NCBI GenBank assembly: GCA_029204225.1 | Contig: CM055095.1 | Coordinates: 50,354,841 to 50,418,840, forward strand | DNA length: 64,000 nucleotides | Direction of reading: 5' to 3' | Origin: Diphasiastrum complanatum | Taxonomy: Eukaryota; Streptophyta; Lycopodiopsida; Lycopodiales; Lycopodiaceae | Part shown: positions 54,608 through 64,000 of the stretch, piece after piece | Numbering within the stretch: position 1 is the stretch's first letter | How the letters are laid out: every line of letters begins with the position of its first letter | The notes under the pieces: model-generated | Databases searched by the model: none | What the model saw: only the letters and a program-made list of their open reading frames with translations | Told to the model about the DNA's origin: nothing | Made by a program: the position numbers and the translations under genes

Positions 54608-56093
54608 TGTTGGAAATTAAGCCCACAGTTGTCTCCCTGGTGAATGACTAATTTCTATTTCATGACTCTTCCTGCACATTTATTGATCATTGATCTAGGG
54701 TTAGGTGAAACCAACTTTGGTTCTACGTCTGCTCATCCGATACCTGCAGGAATCACAGACTTAGACAACCAATTTATTTGAAGAATGTCTAAAACGGGCT
54801 TCCGGCTGATCTCCAGCAAGGGGTAACCAATCCTATCATAATTTCAAGTTCAGATGTTAAGTTCAATAATTTGAAGTCATTGAAGAATTGGCCATCTTGA
54901 AGGACTTCCACAAAATTAACATTTAGATCAAGTCTGCAAAAATACATTACTTTCACAACAGTCTGCAAAAATACTCTAAGTGTCGTGACAGTCTGCAGAA
55001 ATGAGCTATGTTCGTGACAATTTCGCCTTTCTCGCGTTTCCCTGAAATGCAAAACTAGCATAGTTCAACAGTTTAAACTATTTTGCCACAAGTTTGTTTT
55101 TTTCGCATTTCCCTGAAATGCAATGCGATACCTAGGCACAATTCAAAGTTCAACCATTTTAGGGCACCTTCGGCTTTTTCGTAAAATGCGAACGAAGGTC
55201 ATCTACTTCAAGATTTGAACTGCTTTAGAAAACTTTCAACTTTTTCGTGAAAAACCCGAAGAGAGAGAAAAAGCGGAGGTCGTCTATTTTGAACGAAGGA
55301 CGTTCCTAGCCACTTCCCGAAATTTGCGAAGTGAGAGAAAATCACTTCACGTAAAATGCGAAGTGAGAGAATTTTTGACGTCCTCGTCCGCGTCAACATT
55401 CCTAATTCGTTGACCGTATATACCATGTATAGTTGTCAAAAAAGCCATATACTTCCAAGTACAATGGCTTACCTAATTAGGTGACAAACATTTAATGTAG
55501 TTAATACATGGACGCAATCTACACATATTACTAGATGCTCCATCCATGAGACGATTGATTTTGAGCCTCCCAGTTACGCAGCCACTTTTGGTTGTAATTG
55601 CTATTTTATTGTGCTTCAATGTAATATAGTAGCAGCATGCTTTTCTATTTGTGTATAATGTAGATAAATGCTTGTTGTGATAGAATGCACTTTATCGTTG
55701 TTTGATCGCACTTGTTTACCTACTATGATCAGAACATGGACGTCTACGACTCCTTCGCTTTTAATCTGTCTTTGACGTCTGAGGAACTCGCGATATCATA
55801 CTGCTCTTTCCATCTATATCAGAACCAAACTTCACATTGAATCCATTTTTCAATAATACCAAACACAAACCATTTCTAATCTCTTCAGTGGACTGTACTC
55901 TCGTTTTTGTGAGTATGAATTAATTTTTAAGATCCTGTTAGGCAATTAGAACACTTAAAACTGTGATTATATTTAGCATAAGGTTTCTATTAGACTGTTT
56001 TTGCATCTAGCAGTTGATTAGAATGAGAGAGATGTTCTGCAATATTCCCGTTCTCTTCTCCGTTCGCGTTCTTCTGTCTCCCTTGCCCCATCA
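54608..56093 (+). repeat. Long (about 1.5 kb) copia 5' LTR
   Basis: Starts TGTTGGAAATTAAGCCC and ends TTGCCCCATCA, three bases before a primer site. It contains three roughly 30-bp units around GTCTGCA(A/G)AAAT (54932, 54961, 54991), a motif shared with the 39904 LTR family. It also has several short foldbacks such as GAAGTGA..TCACTTC near 55330 and GCATTTCCCTGAAATGC near 55099. The 3' LTR is not present in the window. The start is supported by interruption of the LINE relic. Confidence 0.65.
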
Positions 56094-56096
56094 GAT

Positions 56097-56108
56097 TGGT
56101 ATAAGAGC
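56097..56108 (+). other. Primer binding site of the 56-kb copia element
   Basis: TGGTATAAGAGC, one mismatch from the initiator tRNA-Met site TGGTATCAGAGC, 53 bp before the Gag start. Confidence 0.7.
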
Positions 56109-56161
56109 GTAGCTCAAATAAACTGAGAGATTAAGTTTGTTCCATTTATATTACTGTTAAC

Positions 56162-58112
56162 ATGTCTCATATTGCTAACTCTTCATCATCATCCAACGAG
56201 GCTAGAATCATTGACAAATTCAATGGTTCTAACTTCTACATCTGGAAGTTAAAACTCCGGATGATGTTGATAGATAGAGATCTTTGGGATGTAGTAGAAG
56301 GTGCTCACCTGAAACCAGAAGATGGTGATCAAGCAAAGGCATGGAAGATCAAAGATCAAAAGGCCTTAGCATATATCACACTCAATCTGGCCAACTCCCA
56401 AATATCCCACGTTACCACATGCAAAACCTCCAAGGATGCATTAGATTTGTTATCAAATCTCTATGAGACTCATGATGTAACCACTAGATTACATCTTAGA
56501 AGGAAGTTCTTTACTCTTAGCATGTCTGATTCTACTGCCATCACTTCTCACATCAACAGCTTCAAATCTTTAATGGATCAGTTATCAGCTGTAGGATGTG
56601 CTATTCAGGATGATGATGCCGTTATGACCTTGCTTTCTTCTCTTCCAAAGTCGTATGAACACTTTGTGGTGATGATCTCCACACAACCCGACCTCACTCC
56701 TCAAAAGGTGATTGGTCATCTTCTTCAAGAAGAAATATGAAGAAAGACCAGCGGCTTGTCCATCAATACACCAAGAAGAAAGACTATTCCAAGGGCAAGA
56801 ATCAAGTGCAGAAGCAACAACAGAAGCCTCATACTCAAGGTGAGAATAATGGATCACGAAAGAAGCTTTTCTGCAAATATTGCAAGAGAGCCAATCACGA
56901 CATTAAGGAGTGTTATATCCGGATCTACAACGAGGCAAATAAGCAACAACAGCAACAGTCAGACTCCTCCAACATGGCAGAATTCAAGGAGCAAGATATA
57001 CACTTGTTAATGGCTTACAATAGCAGCAACGAAGACTCTGATAGCTGGTACCTGGACAGTGGCGCTACCCAACACAACCTCTTGCAAGGAATGGTTTTTA
57101 GAGTATGCAGCTTACAACAGAGATCAATTCATCTACCTTGGAGATTCAAGCACCATACGTGTGGAAGACAAAGGAACAGTGAAGATTACTTTCAACAAAG
57201 ATCTTTCTATTTGTGTTCCCAACATCCTTCACGTTCCTCAGCTATCAAAGAACCTATTATCAATCTCTAAGATAACTGATGAGGGCTACATTGCTACTTT
57301 CTCATCTGAGCATGCACACGAGTCAGAAATCTTTATGTACTCTCTAATTCAGTTGCATTAGCTAACATCTCTCATGAAAATGTAAACGATAATGCTATTT
57401 TGTGGCATAGTCGATTTGGACACGTGAATACAAGATCACTTTCCTATATGCCTTGTAATAATTTAGTTGATGGATTGTATTTCCCTTCTTCATAAGATAG
57501 GAAATCTTTCTTTTGTGAATCATGCGTCTATGACAAACACTCTAGAAGCAAGTTTTCCGAATCACATTCCATCAAAACAAAGCATGTATTGGATTTTGTA
57601 CATAGCGATCTTTGTGGTCCAATGCCAACTCCGTCCTTGGGAGATGCAATCTTTTTATCACTTTCATAGATGATTTTTCTAGATGGTCTACAGTCATGTT
57701 CATTAAGCACAGATCTGAAGCCTTTAAAGCTGAGACACAAACGTCTACAAAAGTGAAAGCACTCCGAATTGATGGTGGCGGCAAATACCCCTCTAACAAG
57801 ATGTCTGACTACATGGTTGAACATGGCATTAGAAGACAGTTCACCACTTCCTATTTTCACCTCAACAAAACGGGATTGCAGAATGGAAAAATCGAACTCT
57901 TCTCAACTCAGCCAGATCCATGCTACATCAAGCACACCTACCTACAAAGTTCTAGGCAGAAGCTACTGCCACAGCCTGTTACGTGCAGAACAGATCCAAC
58001 ACCAAAGCTGTCAACAACAAAATTCCTAGGAAGAAGCTAGTTGATAGGACAAATAAATGTATTTTCATTGACTATCCTGATGAACATAAAGCTTATAAAG
58101 TTTATGATCCAT
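56162..58112 (+). pseudogene. Copia Gag-protease-integrase relic
   Basis: Gag from the ATG at 56162 (SNFYIWKLKLRMMLIDRDLW, LKSLMDQLSAVG-like) runs to a TGA at 56738-56740. After a frameshift, 56737-57058 holds a Lys/Gln-rich linker, the zinc knuckle CKYCKRANHDIKEC and the protease site WYLDSGATQHN. The protease continues one frame over at 57059-57361 (NILHVPQLSKNLLSISKITD). Integrase follows in pieces: LWHSRFGHVN, CESCVYDKHSRS and VHSDLCGPMP (first Asp). Then come FIDDFSRWSTVMFIKHRSEA, LRIDGGGKY (second Asp), a damaged NGVAER region, and IFIDYPDEHKAYKVYD at the end. It stops at about 58112, where a (GA)n tract joins it to an LTR of opposite orientation. No RT is present. Confidence 0.82.
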
Positions 58113-58120
58113 CCATTTGG

Positions 58121-58550
58121 CTTGAGAGAGAGAGCTAACTATTCAAATGCTTGATTATAACTTGAAAACTGTATGAATATGGACAACTATTTATACTAAG
58201 AAATTAGGTCGTCAAATGCGACCGCCCGTTGGCTGGTGATCCACTGGCATCCATCCGATTCCTTGTCATTGATTGTTGATAAGCGGTGAAATTGGCCGTA
58301 ATTGTTTTGTCTGCATAAATGAACCAAAACTGTAGCTTTGCAGAAATGAACTAAAATAGCCACAGGCGACATTGTCGGGTTTTTCGCGAAAAAGGAGGTG
58401 CCCTTAAATCTCATTTAGGGTTGCCCCACACTTTGCCAGAGTCATTTCCTTAACATTTGAGGCTCTTTGGAAAAAGCGAAAGAACTGGATAAACAATGGA
58501 TGAAGATTAAAACCGATTAGTCGATTAGTAAGAAGGAGAATAATCCAACA
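58121..58550 (-). repeat. Copia LTR, minus strand, same family as 39904
   Basis: On the minus strand it starts TGTTGGATTATTCTCC at 58550 and runs to the CT tract at 58121-58131, matching 39904 to about 40480 (including the TATA-like AGTATAAATAG near 58187-58197). An internal block of about 150 bp is missing. The R/U5-side end after the CT run is absent. Confidence 0.8.
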
Positions 58551-58690
58551 CTTCTCCTTAATCTGAATCTTTGAATGCCTTGACCTTCAAACTTAGTTCT
58601 ACACAAAATTTTCTGTGTGACTCCAAACTTATGCTTTAGTAAAAACATCTACTGTCATGCTTGTTATAGGGGGATTTAATGAATTAGTCC
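58551..58690 (-). pseudogene. Polypurine tract and RNase H C-terminus of a minus-strand copia
   Basis: The minus strand reads into the LTR through ATTAAGGAGAAG. Upstream of it, GTAGATGTTTTTACTAAAGC and GTTTGGAGTCACACAGAAAA match the end of the RNase H frame at 39780-39890. Only this tail remains; host sequence follows within 150 bp. Confidence 0.7.
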
Positions 58691-58901
58691 AATTTCTGTT
58701 ACTTTTCTTAAAGTAATATTGCTTTTCAAGAGCATTAGCAGCCGCTATTTATATGCGTGACATTAGAATAATTCTAAAAAATAGCTCATCAGAATCACCT
58801 GCTTTTCCGGCAATCACAATTCAGACGAGATCTATGCTCAATAGCAACACAATCAAATAGATATCAAATCCAAATTTGAAGTACAAAGAGATGTATAGAA
58901 T

Positions 58902-59093
58902 CTATTTGTTTAGATTATGATTTGAAGTAGCTGTGGGATCACAGAACACAAGTTGCCTAGTGTATCCAGGTCGTAGAATACTCAATTCTGCCAACAACCG
59001 ATCCTTGTTGAGATAACTTTTGGCTGTTCTAGGAAATGGGTTGATCTCTACAGCTTCAAGCAGGTTACTTATACCAGTCTCAACTCTTCTCAT
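58902..59093 (-). other. Unassigned open frame downstream of the permease gene
   Basis: 63 codons reading TGISNLLEAVEINPFPRTAK and LAELSILRPGYTRQLVFCDP with a normal-looking amino acid mix. No family recognised. It could be an exon of an unseen gene or simply part of the 3' UTR of the permease gene, which lies 217 bp upstream on the same strand. Confidence 0.25.
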
Positions 59094-59309
59094 CGTTTGC
59101 TTCTGTTCCTGTGGAACTAGAGCAGCTTAAGCCTTAAAACTTAAAAAAGCAGTAAGCTCCACGCGGAAGACATAAAAAAGTTAATAATGGTTGTTGCTCC
59201 TTCCATGACCAGCCCTTTTGGATTTTAAATTTGGAACATACAAGCTCAGTCTGGAATCCTGCTTCTTTTCTGGGACAATATATCTTCACATGCTAAGAAT
59301 GATGTCAGA

Positions 59310-62171
59310 TTAATGGGTTGTCTTGAAGGGAGTGTAGTGGTCCAGATCTTTGATGATGCCGGCTATTGACCCCAGCGCTGCTGCTATGGACACCGTTAAG
59401 CAAACAAAGTTCAAAAGCTGCAATGCAATCCATTTGGTTGTCCATGGCCTTGTTTTTGACTGTGCAATGTACATTTCAACAGGAAGATAGACTGTCAAAG
59501 GCCAAAATGCAAAGGCTCCTATGAGGCCCAGCATGTCATTGAAAAAGGGCAGAAGCATAGAGATTATAACTGTAAAGATCACAAACGAAGACCGCCAAAC
59601 AAGTCTAAATGGGCTGATGGGAAGAGGGCCACAAAAGAGACTGTTTATTGCCAATTCTTTTTGGAGAAATTTGGTCTTCGGCCATGTGTTTGAAGCCCAA
59701 TCTTCAACAAAAGCAAATATTGGTTGGCTATAAACCTGCATATTCAAGGTAATGTCAGATTGCTACAAATTCCAATACATACAACTAAGGTTTAAGTTAT
59801 AGATGAAATGCTAGGAGAAATTGACCGGGTAGCCTTCCAGGCCTTAAGAAGTATAGATAAATATGCGCTCAATGAACTGTAATTCGATGTAAAGCAACAG
59901 TGGGCTTTCAATTACCTGATAAGCACCAACCAAGTGAACCACAATGCAAGCATTCGCAAAATCAATAAGCCAGAAGGGATTGTAAAATCCAAATCCTGTC
60001 AGCAAGTTTCCCGGAGCATTGTTTCCAAATGCAGCATAACCAAAACATCCGACAGACATGTAGAACACTGTTGTGGTAGAAATCCCTAGAAGCGTTGCCT
60101 TGTTCATGGTTTTATTCTCAGCAGGTGGTGATTTTAGCGTATCCTACAGAGTCAATTGCAACAGAACAAACTCAGCAAACTCAAGGTTGTATTCTCGAAA
60201 AATTTCATGGAACTTCGGACATGAGTGATAATCTCATAAAATTCTCGAATCTGCTTTCTTGATAAATCACAGCTCGCACTAACTGAAACTTGCACTAAGC
60301 AAAACACTTGACTTTGGTGTATGCATACCTGAATTTCAATAAGGATATTTGAAAATGTGTACGCGAATGCGATATTACCAAGAGCTTGAAAGATCTGCCA
60401 AACTGTCTGTGCTTGATTCACATCACCCAGACTTGGGCCAATTGCAGTGCCATGAGAATGCCCACTTTCTGTTAATATAGGAAATGTCGATTAGCTGAAT
60501 ACTGACCTTAATATTTGTTCTTCATTTTTTAAACCGCTCAAATCTCCTGATTTCTATGTTCTCACGAGAATATGGACTATGACGAATTTTTTGTTCAGTG
60601 CTATAAGAATTCATTAAAATGATAATTTAGTTGGCCTCGTACCAAATGTTTTGTGGATGCCAAGTCCGAGTCCAATGAAGGAGTAGGAGAATGACATGAC
60701 TGCTGCGATCATGGATAATGAAGATATCCTGCTGAAATCTGGTATCTGTGAAAGCACGAGCTGGATTGCTCCGAACATGGCCATGTACAAATTACCGGAG
60801 ATAGGACAGAGTGCGCGATCCCCTTGTTTGTGGAAACAGTCAGAGCGGCCAATAGCCCTGAAATACGTATTCAATTAAACAGCAATTCCTGATTCTTTTA
60901 TTTTCTTATCTTTACATATTGCAAATGAACTTGATTTCGAATTTGACGTCTTTCGGAAACGTCGAGTATGCTCAGTTTCATAGCTTACATCATACTATTA
61001 GAGGCAGTTATTGTGTAGCCAATTGCTGTTCCAACTAGATTAGTATATTGCACTGCTCCACAAATCCAGATGTTTATCCCGCCTGTACATGCCAGTTCAA
61101 TAAAAACACGTCATTCTCATCAACATGTCAAGATGATCTGAGACTCTGTTGCTTTTTGAGGTTGTTCCTGGAAAAACCTCACCTTTGAAAGCCCAATTGC
61201 GACAAGCGTTTTTTGCTCACATTATAGTTGGCGTCAGTTAAATTTTTGAACCAGAGTGAGCATGCAAATTAGCTAATGCATTATTTACCACTAAGTTTTG
61301 GCCGTTGAACAGAAGAAGAGGAGGTAAAATCAATAGGTAGGTTAGCATGCTCATTTGGTAGCTTGAATAGTAAGGCTGATCAATCAGTTTAATGGATGTA
61401 CCTAAGTTGGCTTTTACAGCATCCATATAATTGTAGTTCCGTTTTCCAGTGACAGAATCAGGTGATCTGTAGCAATCTGCCAACAGTATTGAAGTATAAT
61501 AGGTGACAAGTGCAAAGGCAATAATGATTGGAGGCCCGGCAATCCATCCCAACTGAGCCATACTCCATGCGAGTGAGAGGACACCTGAGCCTATGACAGC
61601 AGTTATAACATGAGCAGAGGCAGTCCACATATTTCCTGCAGCCACAATTGAGACACTCTGTAAGTTGAGATTAAGCTATGATTTGACTGAAATATACAAG
61701 AATGTAATTAGCGGAATTAGTGGCTAGCCAAAAATGGAATGATAGTATATTTTTGAGAATTTCAAGTTAATAGAATCGGTGGCGGCTGCGTCCTTACTAG
61801 AATTTTTAACTGCAATTCTACTCTTCATTAGACATATTGCTACAGAGAAATACAATAATTTAACAAGTAAAAGATTGTTTTCAAAGCTAGCATTGAATGT
61901 CGTTTGTCTGGGAAGATAATTTGGAGTACTCAGTAATTTTTGCTTAACATTCTACCAGACGAGATTCTTGTCCTCGAAAAAGACCAAACTAGCTAGTTGC
62001 CGACAATTTAGAGCAGAATTCGTTACCAGTGCGAGGGGCATGGCCATCGTCGTCGGCTACAATATCTATCTTCTCATCTGTACTGACGGAATTAATGCGT
62101 AGTATTTGATTGCCAAAACCGTTCTCAATTTGTGACAGATTGTCAGTACCTTTTTGCGCAGACTTCAGCAT
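59310..62171 (-). CDS. Amino acid permease (plant AAP type), 7 coding exons
   Basis: Proton-coupled amino acid importer of the plasma membrane (amino acid/auxin permease family), 493 residues. Exons, 5' to 3' on the minus strand: 62171-62027, 61635-61402, 61082-60989, 60857-60643, 60468-60329, 60143-59916, 59735-59310. All introns are GT..AG and phases agree. The N-terminus is hydrophilic (residues 1-48), then WTASAHVITAVIGSGVLSLA and WSMAQLGWIAGP start the transmembrane part. Family landmarks follow in order: LADCYRSPDSVTGKRNYNYM, GTAIGYTITAS, AIGRSDCFHK, IQLVLSQIPDFSRISSLS, VWQIFQALGNIAFAYTFSNI, GYAAFGNNAPGNLLTGFGFY, WLIDFANACIVVHLVGAYQV, FRLVWRSSFVIFTVIISML, PFFNDMLGLIGAFAFWPLTV and YLPVEMYIAQ. 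The C-terminus is GIIKDLDHYTPFKTTH. Length is normal for AAPs (about 470-500). No lesion seen; substrate range cannot be read from sequence. Confidence 0.95.
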
Positions 62172-62540
62172 ATTTGCTGCTACTATCTACACACTATTCA
62201 AAAGATCGACTCTGAAATTGAAGACTAAAAAATGCATGCAGATACCCAATCTAAAGCACAAAGTGCGCAAGCCTTGTGCAAGCAATTAGTGGATTTCCTA
62301 TAAAGTAGAACCTGAAGAATATCAGATTTCAGCTGCTCCAGCTGAAATTAGAAATTAGCAGCAGCTCTAAAGTTTCTTCCAGCTGATCTAATCAAAGCTT
62401 CGTCCTCTCCTCTAATATCCCAATGCGAATCTTACCACAGTAAAGAAAGCAACAATTGTTGTCTGTTAATTGTTAGCAAGCTGTTAATTGTTAGCAAGCA
62501 GATGCTGCGGTGCCCAATGTGAGTCTACACTCACTCAAAC

Positions 62541-62585
62541 GAGAGAGAGAGCGAGAGAGCGAGAGAGAGAGAGAGAGAGAGAGAG
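62541..62585 (-). repeat. (GA/CT)n tract in the presumed 5' leader of the permease gene
   Basis: About 45 bp of GAGAGA with interspersed GC on the plus strand, hence CT-rich on the transcribed sense. It lies roughly 50-90 bp downstream of the TATA-like box and 370 bp before the start codon. Pyrimidine-rich leaders of this kind are frequent in plant genes. Confidence 0.8.
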
Positions 62586-62632
62586 GTGCGGGTAAACTTG
62601 AAAGGTGAATGTGAGGCTGATATCTGAGTGCA

Positions 62633-62640
62633 TTTATAAA
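62633..62640 (-). promoter_or_regulatory. TATA-like box of the permease gene
   Basis: TTTATAAA (same on both strands) with GC/purine-rich flanks. Upstream on the minus strand comes a CT/CCTCTCC-rich stretch (62641-62700). Transcription would start near 62600, giving a leader of roughly 430 nt to the ATG at 62171. Confidence 0.55.
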
Positions 62641-62700
62641 GGAGAGGAGAGGGGAGAGGAGGGGAGAGGACAGGAGAGGGGCCAAGGAGAAGAGAGGGGT

Positions 62701-64000
62701 CTATAAAGAGTGAATGGCACCGACTATTACTTCATGGTCCCATTACATTAGTAAGCACATGATTTTCATGCTCCAATGATGTTGGTTTCATACTTGGTGC
62801 CCACATCCATGATTCTTATAGCACCTTGTTTGGTCTTTCACTATCAAAAAGTATACATGCGAGAGAGAGCGCGCGCACACACACACACACATATTGATGA
62901 TAAGAAACTTGGGAATTTGCATGATAGATTGTCCGAACCTTCAAGATACCACTGCAATTTTCTCATAGAATTTAGGTGCATCATCTGCCACCTCCTTGGA
63001 TAAGTATAGTCTTTGTTTTTGTCTATAATGAATTTCTATGTATATTCTTTTGCTCTCTTTAATACATAGCATATTGAAGGAGAATAAACGTAGAAGACAA
63101 TCCTCTTAAAGCCAAGTTAATAAGATTATTTTTCCTAGTGTTGCTTTCTATCAATCTATGACTAGTTAGAATCTATTTTCTTTTCTAGTCCAATAATAAT
63201 TTTGGATCATGCTCTCATTCATTGAATTTTTTTGAGTGTATTATTTTCTTTCTTTGTATCCTTATCTATTGCTGGTTTGTTCTTGTTGTCGTATTTCTTA
63301 AAGATATCTATTTCGCCTTCTCCATAAATCTTGTTGCAATATATGAAAATAATTCATATAATAAACATACCCATTTTTGAAAAATCTTTCCAAGTTGTTT
63401 TTCACAAACTTTGCCTCAGTATATAGGAGTTGTTTGAAACATAAAGTAGGCTCCCTTGAATATGCATGTAGAGGGGAATAGGACGTGAAGTCACAAAGGA
63501 AGACAATCGTTGGGTGGCAAAGTATAAACAACTGTCAAGTTAAAATTGGCACAAGTTTAGCTTGACAATTTTGATGTTATCTTGGAGAGATTATGTAGCC
63601 ACTGGATCAGATGCCAGGAATTTTCAAAAGAATTATTTTTTAGTGTTTAGGGGCACAAGCTGAGCTTTTACATTGTTTTGACATATGCTATTACAAGTAG
63701 ACATTTTCTAGGTAAAGTTGCATGTATTTTGGAGTCTCAAGGGACGCACCACTTCAAGCTTGGAAAGCTAGTGTTGATGGTGTTGGATTTATTCCTCTAC
63801 TCTCCTAAATCCCATGTTAATCTAGTTCCATTCATATTGCTGCAGTTTTACATGCATTGTCCCACAATCTAGAAAAATATTCTATTATCGAAGACATGCA
63901 CAATAAGGCAACCAACTTGTGGAAGAAGTCCAACTTGTTGGGGACGGCTGACTTGGCCGACTTATCGGAGAGTCTGACTTGTCGACACCGACTATCGTCG
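62701..64000. other. No gene recognised
   Basis: AT-rich anonymous DNA. The only clear structure is the compound microsatellite at 62861-62891. Confidence 0.35.
62861..62891. repeat. Compound microsatellite (GA)n(GC)n(CA)n
   Basis: GAGAGAGAGCGCGCGCACAC followed by more AC units. Alternating purine-pyrimidine composition in the GC/CA part could adopt Z-DNA, but no function is implied. Confidence 0.9.

Noticed and set aside
62491-62685. Minus-strand frame of Leu/Ser repeats upstream of the permease
   Set aside because: It is translation of the CT microsatellite and CCTCTCC-rich promoter region.
1-64000. CRISPR arrays, tRNA and rRNA genes
   Set aside because: No regularly spaced identical repeats and no tRNA cloverleaf or rRNA signature were seen. 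The tRNA-like words are retroelement primer sites.

Overview
This window reads as nuclear DNA of a land plant. It holds two intron-bearing genes with canonical GT..AG splice sites, surrounded by nested and decayed LTR retrotransposons. Several elements carry a primer site complementary to the 3' end of plant initiator tRNA-Met (TGGTATCAGAGC). The species cannot be read from the sequence. Some LINE and Ty3 peptides look to me more like those of ferns and other seed-free vascular plants than of grasses, but this is only an impression. I saw no tRNA, rRNA, CRISPR array or bacterial-type operon.

Layout. 0.4-1.2 kb: a Ty3 gag relic on the minus strand. 2.9-14.2 kb: an old, decayed Ty1/copia element. 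It is split at 5.5-10.9 kb by a young copia element with 98-99% identical LTRs and a perfect TATTC target duplication, and again at about 12.4-13.4 kb by a LINE fragment. 14.2-20.6 kb: scattered gag relics, a GC-rich foldback with a C21 run, and short tandem duplications. 20.6-34.4 kb: a copia relic interrupted, with an ATGCA target duplication, by a 12.5-kb element whose body joins copia Gag-protease-integrase directly to Ty3/gypsy Gag-protease-RT-RNase H-integrase. A decayed additional reading-frame region with a coiled coil follows. 34.9-41.6 kb: a mosaic of minus-strand copia pieces, then a plus-strand copia tail with its LTR.

44-50.3 kb: a SUGP1-like gene (SURP plus G-patch domains, predicted splicing factor). 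It has eight coding exons that join in frame into a 429-residue protein. 53-58.7 kb: more copia and LINE relics, including an element with a 1.5-kb LTR and an oppositely oriented LTR joined to it at a (GA)n tract. 59.3-62.2 kb, minus strand: an amino acid permease of the plant AAP type. It has seven coding exons that join into 493 residues, with a TATA-like box and a CT-rich leader upstream. The last 1.3 kb shows only microsatellite and anonymous sequence.

The two host genes look intact and unrelated in function: one nuclear RNA processing, the other membrane transport of amino acids. No retroelement in the window is intact from end to end. The best preserved (5516-10916) is inactivated by one nonsense codon and a small in-frame deletion in integrase. 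All exon boundaries were placed by eye from frame continuity, splice dinucleotides and family similarity.
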